A stretch of 64,000 nucleotides of DNA from UBA1381 sp964399965. Its GTDB lineage: Bacteria; Bacillota; Clostridia; UBA1381. Location: contig CAYNRX010000008.1 in NCBI GenBank assembly GCA_964399965.1, forward strand, positions 4,607-68,606, read 5' to 3'. Below, in pieces: positions 50,632-59,116 of the stretch (the first letter of the stretch is position 1; each line of letters starts with the position of its first letter). A program made the position numbers and the translations under genes. The notes beneath the pieces are model-generated. The model ran no database searches. It saw only the letters and a program-made list of their open reading frames with translations, and had not been told where the DNA came from.

Positions 50632-51138
50632 ATGAGCCGTTTTAAAGTAATAGTCGTTTCCGATCAGCGTATGACCAAGGATATGCTAAAATTCTTTTAC
50701 GCGGTGAAATACCGCCTGCCGCGGCTGTTTTTGACGATAGCGGCAGTGCTGCTTTTGATATTATCATTCCGCCTGCTTTCGTCAGGCTCCACGGTCGGCG
50801 GCTGTGTCGCCGCCTGGGCGGCAGCGATGTTTTTGGTATATCCGCGGCTGCTCTACCGCCGTCCCTACAAGCAGATGAAGGGTCTTTCCCGGCACGTAAA
50901 ATATGAGTTCGGCGATGATTCCTTCTGCGACGTCCACAGCGGCGAGAAAAAGGAGTACCTCTATTCTCAGCTGGCCGCCGTATACGATATGCCGCAATAT
51001 ATCTATCTTGTGAGCAAGGATTACGAGATAGCAGCCCTGAGAAAAGAGGATATCTCCGAGCTTTCCGCCTTTACCTCCTTCCTCCGGGAAAAGGTGGGCA
51101 AAAAATACAAAAAACGCCAAAGGAAGTTTTTACTGTGA
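50632..51138 (+). CDS. YcxB-like membrane protein
   Basis: 168 residues. Two membrane helices (about 30-47 and 52-70), then a cytoplasmic domain with VKYEFGDDSFCDVHSGEKKE and YSQLAAVYDMPQYIYL, resembling the YcxB-like C-terminal domain. Function unknown. ATG behind CGGAGGG. It overlaps the acetyltransferase start. Confidence 0.7.
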   Translation: MSRFKVIVVSDQRMTKDMLKFFYAVKYRLPRLFLTIAAVLLLILSFRLLSSGSTVGGCVAAWAAAMFLVYPRLLYRRPYKQMKGLSRHVKYEFGDDSFCDVHSGEKKEYLYSQLAAVYDMPQYIYLVSKDYEIAALRKEDISELSAFTSFLREKVGKKYKKRQRKFLL

Positions 51139-51584
51139 ATTTAAGAGCCTTTCGTCCCCAGGATACAGAAGAGATACTGCGCCTGTTTTACGATACGGTG
51201 CACACGGTGAACGCCGCCGATTACACTCCCCAACAGCTTGACGCCTGGGCGCCGGGCAATACGGACGGCGCGCGCTGGCAGCAGGAATTTTTGCAGAGAA
51301 AAGCCGTTGTCTGCACCGAGGGCGACGTTATAACAGGCTTCGGAGATATTGACGATACCGGATATTTGGACCGCCTTTATGTGCATAAGGATTATCAGAA
51401 ACGCGGCGTCGCCACTATGATATGCGACTTTCTCGAGGACGGCTTCAGCGAGATAACCACCCATGCTTCGATAACCGCCCGCCCGTTTTTTCAAAAACGC
51501 GGCTATCAGACGGTGCGCCGTCAGGAGGTAGTGCGCAGCGGCATTGTTTTGGTGAATTTTGTAATGAGAAAAAAGAGGCCGTGA
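51135..51584 (+). CDS. GNAT-family N-acetyltransferase
   Basis: 149 residues. LRAFRPQDTEEILRLFYDTV at the start, the acetyl-CoA motif VHKDYQKRGVATMICDF at about 76-92 and a C-terminal ARPFFQKRGYQTVRRQE. Similar to YafP-type acetyltransferases. The substrate is unknown. It starts with GTG overlapping the previous stop (GTGA). Last gene of the hisHF-led transcript, followed by a terminator. Confidence 0.88.
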   Translation: MNLRAFRPQDTEEILRLFYDTVHTVNAADYTPQQLDAWAPGNTDGARWQQEFLQRKAVVCTEGDVITGFGDIDDTGYLDRLYVHKDYQKRGVATMICDFLEDGFSEITTHASITARPFFQKRGYQTVRRQEVVRSGIVLVNFVMRKKRP

Positions 51585-51654
51585 CATGATCCCGGGGATA
51601 GCGACGCTTTATCGGTGCTGTCGCGTTAGGAAGCACCCGGGATCCAAAAAACAT

Positions 51655-51696
51655 TAAAAGCAGCCGGACGCTAAATGCGCCGCGGCTGCTTTTTTT
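51655..51696 (+). terminator. Terminator after the GNAT gene
   Basis: AAAAGCAGCCG / CGGCTGCTTTT stem, T-tract of seven. Confidence 0.85.
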
Positions 51697-51912
51697 GTCT
51701 TAAGCCTGCAAAGAATATTGTATGACCATATGCGTTTTTTAAAGACCATTTATTGTTTTTATTATGGAAAAATTTTATCCGCATATAAATCCGCTCCCGG
51801 AACAAAATATGTGTGTAGTCGATAGCAGTCGAGAGAATATGACAAACGTTATATGATACCGACCGCGATCGACTTGATATAAATATTCTTTTTAATGAAA
51901 GGAGAACAACCA

Positions 51913-52107
51913 ATGAGCAAGAACAAGATCAACGTGCCGGAAGCAAAGGCTGCCATGGAACAGTTCAAGATGGAGGCTGCAAACGAAGTAGGCGTGAACC
52001 TAAAGCAGGGCTATAACGGCGACCTGACATCAAAGCAGGCAGGCTCTGTCGGCGGACAGATGGTAAAAAAGATGATCGAGGATTACGAGAACAAGATCAA
52101 AGGCTGA
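51913..52107 (+). CDS. Alpha/beta-type small acid-soluble spore protein
   Basis: 64 residues. NKINVPEAKAAMEQFKMEAA then NEVGVNLKQGYNGDLTSKQA and GSVGGQMVKKMIEDYE are the two conserved SASP regions, including the germination-protease site near MEAANEVGV. SASPs bind and protect DNA in dormant spores and serve as amino-acid store on germination. ATG behind AAAGGAGAAC. A sigma-G promoter is expected; I could not identify a convincing one in 51697-51912. Confidence 0.95.
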   Translation: MSKNKINVPEAKAAMEQFKMEAANEVGVNLKQGYNGDLTSKQAGSVGGQMVKKMIEDYENKIKG

Positions 52108-52213
52108 CAATAAAAAAGGCCTTTATGAGCCGTTTTCTTGACCGGGAATTTTTAAGACCTTAATATTCGTCAAAGAAAAACCATCCCTAAAACAGCTCTA
52201 AAACCGAATATCG

Positions 52214-52252
52214 GAAGGACCGCCTGGCAAAAAAGCAGGCGGTCCTTTTTAT
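52214..52252. terminator. Bidirectional terminator
   Basis: GGACCGCCTG / CAGGCGGTCC stem with a 9-base loop, followed by TTTTTAT. It separates the SASP gene and the HPr-kinase-like gene. The 106 bp before it show no further feature. Confidence 0.88.
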
Positions 52253-53109
52253 CAATAAGTAGTATCGAGACATTTAAACGCTTCTTTGACTGCGCCGGAG
52301 GATATATCGCATTGCAGCATATACACCTTAGTACGCTGTACAAGGTCGGATACCCTGTCCAAAAACATCTCCATCAGCTCCTGCGTGTACGGGCGCGGAC
52401 TTTCCTTTATTATCCGCAGCACGGCCTCCGTTTCCTCCAGCTCCCACAGACGGTTCTCGCTGCCGCGGCACAGGCACACGACTGCGTCAAGCGGTACGGT
52501 AACGTTGGTATTTATCCCCGTAGTCCCTGCCCAGGGCGAGCCGCAAAGTATCGTCCTGTCCTCTTCAAACCGCAGGATGGGCTTATCGTCATTCACCAAA
52601 ATGACGTCGCTGCCAAACTCTTTCAGCCAAAGCCCGGTATGCGTTGATTTTCCCATTCCGCTTATCTCCGAAAAGCATATTCCGTGACCCTTATAGGCTA
52701 TAGAGGAGGAATGAAACACCATTCTTCCCTTGGCGGCCATACACAGCTCTACCGCACGTCCCAGCATATGGAACAGGCGGATACCGGTCGGCTCATCCTC
52801 TCCGATGGGCTTTATCGTGATATCTATCCGCGACCAATCGCCGCTCACCTGCGCCAGATTGGTCACTCCCAGATCCTCCGTCCCGCTGTAGAATAGGCAG
52901 CCGCCTTCCCGGCGGTCGTATTTTATAAAATCTCCGCGCCCCGGTTCTGCTCCCGGCGGCAGCGTCACCTCTCCGGCCGTAAAATGCACGTCTATATCCG
53001 GCTGCGTAAACTCTGCGGTCTCATAAGCCTGCATCGGCTCTTTAAAGCCGTCCTCGCCGTCCGCCCCGACCACGCGGAATTTGAGTCCCGCTATCTCATA
53101 GTAAAGCAT
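52252..53109 (-). CDS. HPr-kinase-like P-loop protein
   Basis: 285 residues. An N-terminal beta-rich domain (about 1-110) is followed by a HprK/P-like domain with HSSSIAYKGHGICFSEISGM and Walker A SGMGKSTHTGLW at about 156-167. DKPILR and WAGTTGINTN follow in positions that suit phosphotransfer chemistry. It lacks the canonical HprK N-terminal domain, and similar proteins are seen near peptide-modification or sugar genes (ScmC-like). Its substrate is unknown; the one HPr visible in this window lacks Ser46. ATG at 53109 follows AAAGGAA. It is preceded by a 35-codon membrane peptide under one promoter. Confidence 0.8.
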   Translation of the reverse strand: MLYYEIAGLKFRVVGADGEDGFKEPMQAYETAEFTQPDIDVHFTAGEVTLPPGAEPGRGDFIKYDRREGGCLFYSGTEDLGVTNLAQVSGDWSRIDITIKPIGEDEPTGIRLFHMLGRAVELCMAAKGRMVFHSSSIAYKGHGICFSEISGMGKSTHTGLWLKEFGSDVILVNDDKPILRFEEDRTILCGSPWAGTTGINTNVTVPLDAVVCLCRGSENRLWELEETEAVLRIIKESPRPYTQELMEMFLDRVSDLVQRTKVYMLQCDISSGAVKEAFKCLDTTY

Positions 53110-53163
53110 CGTTTTATTCCTTTCCGTGAAAACAGGGACAGCTTTCCGCCGTCCCCGCATAAT

Positions 53164-53271
53164 TCATATGCTGCCCATGACCATGCTCACTGCACCTATG
53201 CACAGGGGCACTACCATCACGACCGCCACCACACCGCAAATTATCTTTTTCGCTTTATCGTTAAATCTCAA
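53164..53271 (-). CDS. Tiny single-helix membrane peptide
   Basis: 35 residues from TTG at 53271, preceded by AAGGGAAG. Basic N-terminus (RFNDKAKKI) then one hydrophobic helix with VVAVVMVVVPLCIGAV, ending MVMGSI. It lies between a consensus promoter and the HPr-kinase-like gene, 54 bases apart, so it is in the same transcript. Such small helices are common before housekeeping genes in Firmicutes, but I cannot name a family. Too short for usual gene calls. Confidence 0.55.
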   Translation of the reverse strand: MRFNDKAKKIICGVVAVVMVVPLCIGAVSMVMGSI

Positions 53272-53565
53272 GGCCGCAACACTTCCCTTCTTATCCTGTT
53301 TGCTGTTTCATCTTTCCCGGGGCAGGTATGCCCTTAATTATATTATAGCAGATACCGCTCTCGATGTCAACTGTGATTTTACCGCCGTCATTCCCGCAAG
53401 TGATCAAAAATGCATGTCAACCCAGGGCGTGTCCAAATAAAATTATTTTAATTTCAACGATACTGTGTTACAATCATAGATGTAATATCAACAAATACAG
53501 ATACGGCCATGCTGCTTTGGCGTAATGCGGACACCAAAAGCACAGAACGGAACGGATACATATAT
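53272..53565. other. 294-bp intergenic region
   Basis: Holds the leftward promoter at 53342-53370. The right half (53400-53565) is AT-rich with a weak rightward TACAAT at about 53470-53475 that may serve the ATP-grasp gene. No other feature seen. Confidence 0.5.
53342..53370 (-). promoter_or_regulatory. Promoter of the peptide and HPr-kinase-like genes
   Basis: Minus-strand TTGACA (53365-53370), 17 bp, TATAAT (53342-53347), perfect consensus. Confidence 0.88.
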
Positions 53566-54561
53566 ATGAACATAGCAATATTATATCAAACATCCGCGCC
53601 GCCGAGTGTCGGCGGTGTAAAAAAGCCTATGAAAAAGGGCGGCTACAGTGACAGCGGTGCGGATATAGCCTTTGAGCTACATAAAAACGGCCGCGGAGTT
53701 GTGCTGCCTGCATCTGAGCCGAGAGAACAGAACGACCTTGATTGGGTATTCGGTGATGACAGTGCCGGGATCGAGCGCGCATTGGCTGCTGGTGCGGATA
53801 CGCTGTGGCTCAATACCGTATTGTATGACGGACACCCTATTGAGAAATACCTGAACAAAGACATAAAAGTAATAGGTCAGCGTCCGCATGATGTGCAGCT
53901 GTACGATGACAAATTTTATACAAATATGCTTCTGTTTGAGCGCGGCGTATCGGTCATAGAACCGCTGCTTATACAGTCGGCAGAAGAATACATCGGGCGC
54001 TATCCCTGTGTTATAAAGCCGGTACGCGGGCGCGGCAGTCAAGGCGTTTATGTTGTGCACAGCAAAGACGAGCTTCACCGGACTGTTGCACATCTTTTAT
54101 CCGAACGGATATATGGAATTGAATTTATAGTTGAGCCGTTCCTTCCGGGCGAAGAAATTACTGTTGCGGTATTCCCGGCAAATGGAGTGCATGATCGTCC
54201 GTACTGCTTGCCTCCGGTGATAAGATTTAATCACATCAATGACATTGCGCCGTATAACGGAGCCGTTGCGGTCGCTGAAAACAGCTATGCCGCAAAAAAC
54301 ATTGAGAAATATTCATCTATAATACAAAATTGTATAAGGGCTTATGAAATATTAGAGCTGAAAGCTCCCATAAGGATAGACTGCCGGCAAAATATTGACG
54401 GGGAGTATATTATATTTGATGTAAATATGAAACCCAACATGACATTAGGCTCCAGGCGGCATAGAAAAGAACAGGATAGTTTAGTGATGCTTGCTGCACA
54501 GCAGGCCGGGATGTCGCGCATGGACCTGCTCAAATCGTTTATAGATACAGCATGGAGCTGA
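53566..54561 (+). CDS. ATP-grasp ligase, D-Ala-D-Ala ligase-like
   Basis: 331 residues. N-terminal pre-ATP-grasp domain (MNIAILYQTSAPPSVGG), central ATP-grasp with PCVIKPVRGRGSQGVYVV (about 143-160), FIVEPFLPGEEITVAVFP, and metal-binding APIRIDCR and IIFDVNMKPNMTLG. The chemistry is ATP-dependent carboxylate-amine or similar ligation; the substrate is unknown and the usual MurF/Van partners are absent. Base composition is visibly more AT-rich than the flanks, the ribosome binding site is weak, and the gene stands alone, which suggests horizontal acquisition. Confidence 0.82.
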   Translation: MNIAILYQTSAPPSVGGVKKPMKKGGYSDSGADIAFELHKNGRGVVLPASEPREQNDLDWVFGDDSAGIERALAAGADTLWLNTVLYDGHPIEKYLNKDIKVIGQRPHDVQLYDDKFYTNMLLFERGVSVIEPLLIQSAEEYIGRYPCVIKPVRGRGSQGVYVVHSKDELHRTVAHLLSERIYGIEFIVEPFLPGEEITVAVFPANGVHDRPYCLPPVIRFNHINDIAPYNGAVAVAENSYAAKNIEKYSSIIQNCIRAYEILELKAPIRIDCRQNIDGEYIIFDVNMKPNMTLGSRRHRKEQDSLVMLAAQQAGMSRMDLLKSFIDTAWS

Positions 54562-54633
54562 TACAAAGATTTTAATATTGTGTGATACAAAACAAATTGA
54601 ATTTTAAGGGCAAATATCTGTAGACATACGCCG

Positions 54634-54712
54634 ATGCTTCGGATAAGATCCGGCGCAAGCATTACCAGCTGCCGGCTTGCGCCGATGTGCCTTCCGGCAG
54701 CTACAGGGGAAT
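54634..54712 (-). terminator. Overlapping alternative hairpins after alkD-like gene
   Basis: CGGCGCAAGC pairs with GCTTGCGCCG, while GCTGCCGG pairs with CCGGCAGC located inside the loop of the first, so two helices interlock. T-tracts are weak; the role as terminator is tentative. Confidence 0.45.
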
Positions 54713-55432
54713 GCCCCGCGATAATCTCACTGCAAGCGCGCTTACCTCCTCCTTATCCTCGCGGGAGATACGCAGCGAATCGCGCACCTTTTGCGCCGTC
54801 ATCCTCCATACCGCCGCCGAAAGCGCAGCATGATGCAGAAAAGAAAACGTTTCCTCGCGGCATTTGGCAAGAGCCGTAGCCAACAGCCAGGCCTGCATCA
54901 TTTGTACATAGTAGAGATCGCTGCAAACGGCAGCCGTCTTTTTCAGCACGCCGTTTATATATTCGGCATCTAGGTAAAATTCCATCATCGTCCCCAGCGT
55001 CTTGCGTATGCACCAGGGATCGTCAGAGCTTAGCAGCTCCTCGGTCTCCGCCCAGAATTGCGGGCGGTATTTTTTTATGCCCTTAAACGATACAGTATCG
55101 CAGACCGCCCAATTCAAAATGCGGCCGCAGAAATATTTGTAATCGGATAATAACTCGGGAAAATCACATTTTTTGCCTGCTATTACCAGTCCCTCGATAA
55201 TGCGCTCCTCATGATAGTCGCCTATCGGGCAGCGCAGAAATTCCCGGTAATTTCCCTTTAGTATCTCCCGGGCGATCTTTCGCAGCGCGGGCACCCGTAT
55301 GCCCACGACCTTTTGCGTCCCGGGGATCAGCCTGCTGTGGAACTGCCTGTATCCATCTTCGGCCATATCTTTTAGGGAAGCTAAAAATTCGCCATAATCC
55401 CCGGCTGTCCAGGCGTCTCTGTTATATTCCAT
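54701..55432 (-). CDS. DNA alkylation repair (AlkD-like) protein
   Basis: 243 residues, all-helical HEAT-like fold. RLIPGTQKVVGIRVPALRKI near residue 37, the conserved FCGRILNWAVCDTVSF and DDPWCIRKTLGTMMEFYLD. AlkD-type glycosylases excise 3- and 7-alkylpurines. ATG at 55432 is inside the trmB 3' end (11-base overlap) with GGGAGG upstream, so it is coupled to trmB. Confidence 0.85.
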   Translation of the reverse strand: MEYNRDAWTAGDYGEFLASLKDMAEDGYRQFHSRLIPGTQKVVGIRVPALRKIAREILKGNYREFLRCPIGDYHEERIIEGLVIAGKKCDFPELLSDYKYFCGRILNWAVCDTVSFKGIKKYRPQFWAETEELLSSDDPWCIRKTLGTMMEFYLDAEYINGVLKKTAAVCSDLYYVQMMQAWLLATALAKCREETFSFLHHAALSAAVWRMTAQKVRDSLRISREDKEEVSALAVRLSRGIPL

Positions 55433-56087
55433 CCCTGTCATCCTCCCATCCCAGATACACCGCTTCCACGCGGTATATGGGCATACCGTCCTCGGAGAAT
55501 CGCCGTTCATACTCGGTCATCACATTGTCCTGAAAATCGCTTGTATGCAGATCGAAGGTGATATTTTCCAGCTTGTAATTCTCCCCGGCAAAGGAATTGA
55601 GCGAAAATTCAAACAAGGCTTTGTTATCGGTCTTGAACCAGATGTCGTCCCCCGGACGGAGGACTTTTTTGTATATGCTGAGGAAATTTTTGTGCGTGAG
55701 ACGGCGTTTGGCCTGCTTTTTCTTCGGCCAGGGGTCGGAGAAGTTAAGGTATATCCTCCGCGCTTCGCCGAATGCGAAAAATTCATGGAGCTTGTCCGCA
55801 TCAAGGCTTACAAACCGCACGTTACAAAGCCCCAGCGCTTCCGCCTTTTCCATCGCCGTAACAATAACGTCCTCTTCCTTTTCCACGGCTACAAAGTTTA
55901 TTTGCGGATATTTTTGCGCCATGCCGCACACAAAATCTCCTTTGCCGCAGCCTATCTCGATATGTATGGGGTTTTCATTGGCGAATACTCCCATCCATCT
56001 TCCGCGGCAAGCAGCCGGATCTTTTACCCATATCCGGGCGCACCGCTCCATTCTCTCTGCACAATGCTTCTTTTTTCTGACTCTCAT
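55422..56087 (-). CDS. trmB: tRNA (guanine-46-N7)-methyltransferase
   Basis: 221 residues. SAM site IHIEIGCGKGDFVCGMA, catalytic region RIYLNFSDPWPKKKQAKRRL and WFKTDNKALFEFSL; C-terminal TEYERRF. It methylates G46 in the variable loop of tRNAs. ATG at 56087 with AAAGGAAG upstream; an upstream in-frame ATG at 56108 overlaps that site. It is followed by the AlkD-like gene. Confidence 0.95.
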   Translation of the reverse strand: MRVRKKKHCAERMERCARIWVKDPAACRGRWMGVFANENPIHIEIGCGKGDFVCGMAQKYPQINFVAVEKEEDVIVTAMEKAEALGLCNVRFVSLDADKLHEFFAFGEARRIYLNFSDPWPKKKQAKRRLTHKNFLSIYKKVLRPGDDIWFKTDNKALFEFSLNSFAGENYKLENITFDLHTSDFQDNVMTEYERRFSEDGMPIYRVEAVYLGWEDDRDGI

Positions 56088-56133
56088 ACGGGAGCTTCTT
56101 CCTTTCAATAGTTGTTATCTATCCAATGCGTTC

Positions 56134-56595
56134 TCAGTCAATATCGTCCATCAGCACCCTCTCGATTATCTCCGCACAGTCGGCAACGTAATCGGGACAG
56201 GGACGTTTTTTGTAATACTCGGCCGTCCGCGGCGAGGGAACGGCCGATTCCTTCCGGGGATCCTTTATCCCCAGAAGCTCTCCGCAGCAGACAGAGCCGT
56301 TGCGCCGTTCAAATTCGGCAGCCATCTCCCGCACCTTTTCGTATATCAGCTGTCTGTTCTTCAGATCGCCCGGCACGGCAGTGCTGTATTTAAGCCCGGC
56401 TACCATCGCCATTGCCGAGACCGCCCCGCAGGTCAGGCGCATTCGCCCCATTCCACCGCCAAGGCCGTCTGACATGCGCATAGCGTCCTGCTCAGAAATT
56501 CCAAAAAGCGGCCCGTATACTGCCGCGACAGATTGCGCGCAATTGCAGCCATTCATGAAATTTTCCCTGGCCTGTCTGACTCTGTCCATATTCAT
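56134..56595 (-). CDS. C_GCAxxG_C_C family redox-type protein
   Basis: 153 residues. The family signature is visible: C-N-C-A-Q-S (variant of C-GCA) in MNGCNCAQSVAAVYGPLF, LGGGMGRMRLTCGAVSAMAM, VCCGELLG and a final PCPDYVADCAEI. Conserved Cys suggest metal or redox chemistry; function unproven. Start overlaps nth stop by four bases, so it is in the nth/cbi transcript. Confidence 0.87.
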   Translation of the reverse strand: MNMDRVRQARENFMNGCNCAQSVAAVYGPLFGISEQDAMRMSDGLGGGMGRMRLTCGAVSAMAMVAGLKYSTAVPGDLKNRQLIYEKVREMAAEFERRNGSVCCGELLGIKDPRKESAVPSPRTAEYYKKRPCPDYVADCAEIIERVLMDDID

Positions 56596-57254
56596 TTTCT
56601 GTCGGCCTCCCTAAAAAATTTCTTGTCTACATCCGTTTTTTTACATATATCGTAAAGTCCGCATTCGGTGCATTTGGGAGAACGCGCCGTACACAGCGCC
56701 CTGCCGTGAGCGACAAATTGATGGCACATTCTCAGCTGGTAATCCGGCGGTATGAGCTTTTTTAGCTCCATTTCAATAGCCTCCGGCTCAGTCTTGTTCG
56801 TAAGGCCGATCCTTCTTGAGATCCTCATGCAGTGCGTATCCACAACCACCGCCGGTTTATGGAATATATCGCCCAGAACAAGGTTTGCCGTTTTTCTGCC
56901 CGTTCCGGCAAGCGTCAAAAGATCCTCCATGGTATCGGGGACCTCTCCGCCGTAAACCTCTACCAGCCGTTTGCAGCAGGCGATGATATTTTTCGCCTTG
57001 TTGCGGTAGAAGCCGGCGGATTTTATATATTCCTGAAGCTCCTCGATATCCGCCCCGGCAAAGTCCTCGGCGCTTTTATACCGTTTAAACAGCTCTTCGG
57101 TAACAATGTTCACGCGCGCATCGGTGCACTGTGCCGAAAGCTGCGTTGCTATGAGCATCTCCACCGGAGTGCTGTAATTTAAAGAGCACTTGACCTCCGG
57201 ATACATCCTGTCGAGAATAGGGCGCATAGCCTCAGCGCGTTCTTTTTTTGTCAT
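56592..57254 (-). CDS. nth: Endonuclease III
   Basis: 220 residues. HhH motif LAGTGRKTANLVLGDIF with catalytic Lys, then VVDTHCMRISRRIG with catalytic Asp. C-terminal [4Fe-4S] loop CTARSPKCTECGLYDICKK with C-x6-C-x2-C-x5-C. It excises oxidised pyrimidines and nicks AP sites. It starts two bases past the cbiO stop, with GGGAGG, so it is co-transcribed with the cobalt transporter. Confidence 0.95.
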   Translation of the reverse strand: MTKKERAEAMRPILDRMYPEVKCSLNYSTPVEMLIATQLSAQCTDARVNIVTEELFKRYKSAEDFAGADIEELQEYIKSAGFYRNKAKNIIACCKRLVEVYGGEVPDTMEDLLTLAGTGRKTANLVLGDIFHKPAVVVDTHCMRISRRIGLTNKTEPEAIEMELKKLIPPDYQLRMCHQFVAHGRALCTARSPKCTECGLYDICKKTDVDKKFFREADRK

Positions 57255-57256
57255 GC

Positions 57257-58102
57257 TTATCCTCCCTGTTTTCCCAATGCTTTCTTAAGTTCTCGCCGCG
57301 CCGATGATATCGAGGCGGCTTTGGGGGAAACGTCTATCCCATCGTGCTTTTCTAATATCTCCATAAGATGTGATATTCTTGAAAGTCTCAGCTTATGCTC
57401 ACGCAGAAGACCGGGGTCTGAAAATATGTCCTCCGCATCTCCTTCAGCCGCGACCTCTCCGCCGTCCAGAATATACACCCAGTCGGCGAAGACCGGAGCC
57501 ATATCCATATCATGCGTGGATATTACAACAGTTATTCCCTTTTCACGCTGTATCCTTTTGACCGCCGACATTATCCGGCTCGTCCCCCTCGGGTCAAGCC
57601 CCGCGGTTGGTTCGTCAAGAATAAGCAGCTTGGGTTCCATAACAAGCACTCCCGCTATCGCCACCCGCTTTTTCTGTCCGCAGCTTAAAGCATGGACGCT
57701 TTTGTTCCGCAGCTCATACGTTTCCGTGATCTTCATCGCTTCCTCTGTGCGGCGTATGGTCTCTGTCTCGCAAAGCCCCATATTAACCGCTCCGAACGAT
57801 ACATCCTCCCAGACGGAGGGACAAAACAGCTGATCGTCCGGATTTTGAAAAACTATCCCCACCTCAGAGCGTATGCGCCTTATAGAGCGTTTATCATATT
57901 CCAAACGCTTACCGTCAATGTATATCTCCCCGGACGAGGGCTTTATTATGCCGTTGAGCGCCAGAAAAAGCGTTGATTTCCCGGCTCCGTTGCCTCCCAT
58001 TATAAACGTCATCTTTCCCTTCGGTATAGAGATATTTACGTTTTTTAAAGCCATCTCCCCATCGTAATCGCAGCACAAATTTCTCGTTTCGGCAATGTTC
58101 AA
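57257..58102 (-). CDS. cbiO: Cobalt ECF-type ABC transporter, ATPase
   Basis: 281 residues. Walker A GGNGAGKST, Q-loop FQNPDDQLF (typical CbiO/EcfA form), signature LSCGQKKR, Walker B LLILDEPTAGLD and the H-loop STHD. It energises the CbiMNQ cobalt uptake complex. TTG at 58102 follows GGGGGTGAT and overlaps the cbiQ stop (TTGA). Confidence 0.93.
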   Translation of the reverse strand: MNIAETRNLCCDYDGEMALKNVNISIPKGKMTFIMGGNGAGKSTLFLALNGIIKPSSGEIYIDGKRLEYDKRSIRRIRSEVGIVFQNPDDQLFCPSVWEDVSFGAVNMGLCETETIRRTEEAMKITETYELRNKSVHALSCGQKKRVAIAGVLVMEPKLLILDEPTAGLDPRGTSRIMSAVKRIQREKGITVVISTHDMDMAPVFADWVYILDGGEVAAEGDAEDIFSDPGLLREHKLRLSRISHLMEILEKHDGIDVSPKAASISSARRELKKALGKQGG

Positions 58103-58845
58103 AATATCACCCCCGAAACTGTAAGCACGGCACACACAAACGCCGATATCACGATATGAATCGGTTTTAGTTCATACTGCCTTTTTGCGGTCTTGACCGC
58201 TCCGGTATAACCGCGGCTCCCGGCGGCGTCAATGCTTCTTTTCGCTTGCTGCATTGCCTTTAAAAACACCGCTGCCCCCAGCATCGATACCGAATGATAG
58301 CCGGCTCTGAGCGTGCAGTAACCCAGACGCGACTCCTGCGCCGTCCTTACATTTATGTAGGAATCGTACAGCACAAATATATACCTATACACAAGCTCCG
58401 CCGTTTCTACAATATCAATAGGGATATGTATTCTCCTCAAAACGCCGAAAACAGCGTATGCGGGTGTTGTCAGCGATAAAGTATACATCGCTCCCACAGC
58501 TCCCATACAACGCAGGAATATCCCCAGCGCATACATCGCTCCTTCGATACTTATCCCCAGCCCCAGCAATGATACAATGCTTCTTTCATCCTCGGCTCCT
58601 ATCATAAGCGCAGCAGAGGCCATAGCTGTAAACGCCAACGGGATGCGTATGCAGTGCATAAACCGGCGCAGAGGCAATCCTCCGGCTCCACAGACGATCG
58701 CCGCCGACACGGCAAAAGTCAGAAGCGAGGTCGGGATATTATCGGCTGCTATACAATTTATAAGGCAGTATAAGGAAAATATCAGCTTAAGCTCAGGGCT
58801 TAGGGTCGACAGCCTTGAGCTGTTCGCCGCCTTATCTATTCTCAT
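58099..58845 (-). CDS. cbiQ: Cobalt transporter transmembrane subunit
   Basis: 248 residues, about five to six membrane helices. The CbiQ hallmark cytoplasmic motifs are visible as QESRLGYCTL and QAKRSIDAAGSRGYTGAVK (coupling-helix A-R-G regions). It is the EcfT-like membrane component joining CbiMN to CbiO. It overlaps cbiN by 14 bases. Confidence 0.9.
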   Translation of the reverse strand: MRIDKAANSSRLSTLSPELKLIFSLYCLINCIAADNIPTSLLTFAVSAAIVCGAGGLPLRRFMHCIRIPLAFTAMASAALMIGAEDERSIVSLLGLGISIEGAMYALGIFLRCMGAVGAMYTLSLTTPAYAVFGVLRRIHIPIDIVETAELVYRYIFVLYDSYINVRTAQESRLGYCTLRAGYHSVSMLGAAVFLKAMQQAKRSIDAAGSRGYTGAVKTAKRQYELKPIHIVISAFVCAVLTVSGVIF

Positions 58846-59116
58846 TTTTCCGCGAGGTTATCCTGCCGATGACAAAGCCCACAACGCCGGCTCCGGCTGC
58901 CGCCTGCACACAGAAAAAAAGTGATTCTATCTCGCCCGAGGGCGGCTCCCAAGCGTTTTCGATCCACGGCTTATATCCAGGATCGATCTCCTCTACAAGC
59001 TCGGCCGCCTCCGAATCGGAGCCGCCAAATTCGTGACCGCCCATGACCAACAGCGGTAATGCCGCTATAGCTGCCAGCAGCACGGCAAGTATAAGGTTTC
59101 TTTTCCACAGCTTCAT
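58832..59116 (-). CDS. cbiN: Cobalt transporter auxiliary subunit
   Basis: 94 residues with two membrane helices (about 8-25 and 69-86) and a short extracytoplasmic loop containing YKPWIENAWEPPSGEIESL, the CbiN pattern. It assists CbiM in cobalt capture. It starts in the cbiM stop (ATGA). Confidence 0.9.
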   Translation of the reverse strand: MKLWKRNLILAVLLAAIAALPLLVMGGHEFGGSDSEAAELVEEIDPGYKPWIENAWEPPSGEIESLFFCVQAAAGAGVVGFVIGRITSRKNENR

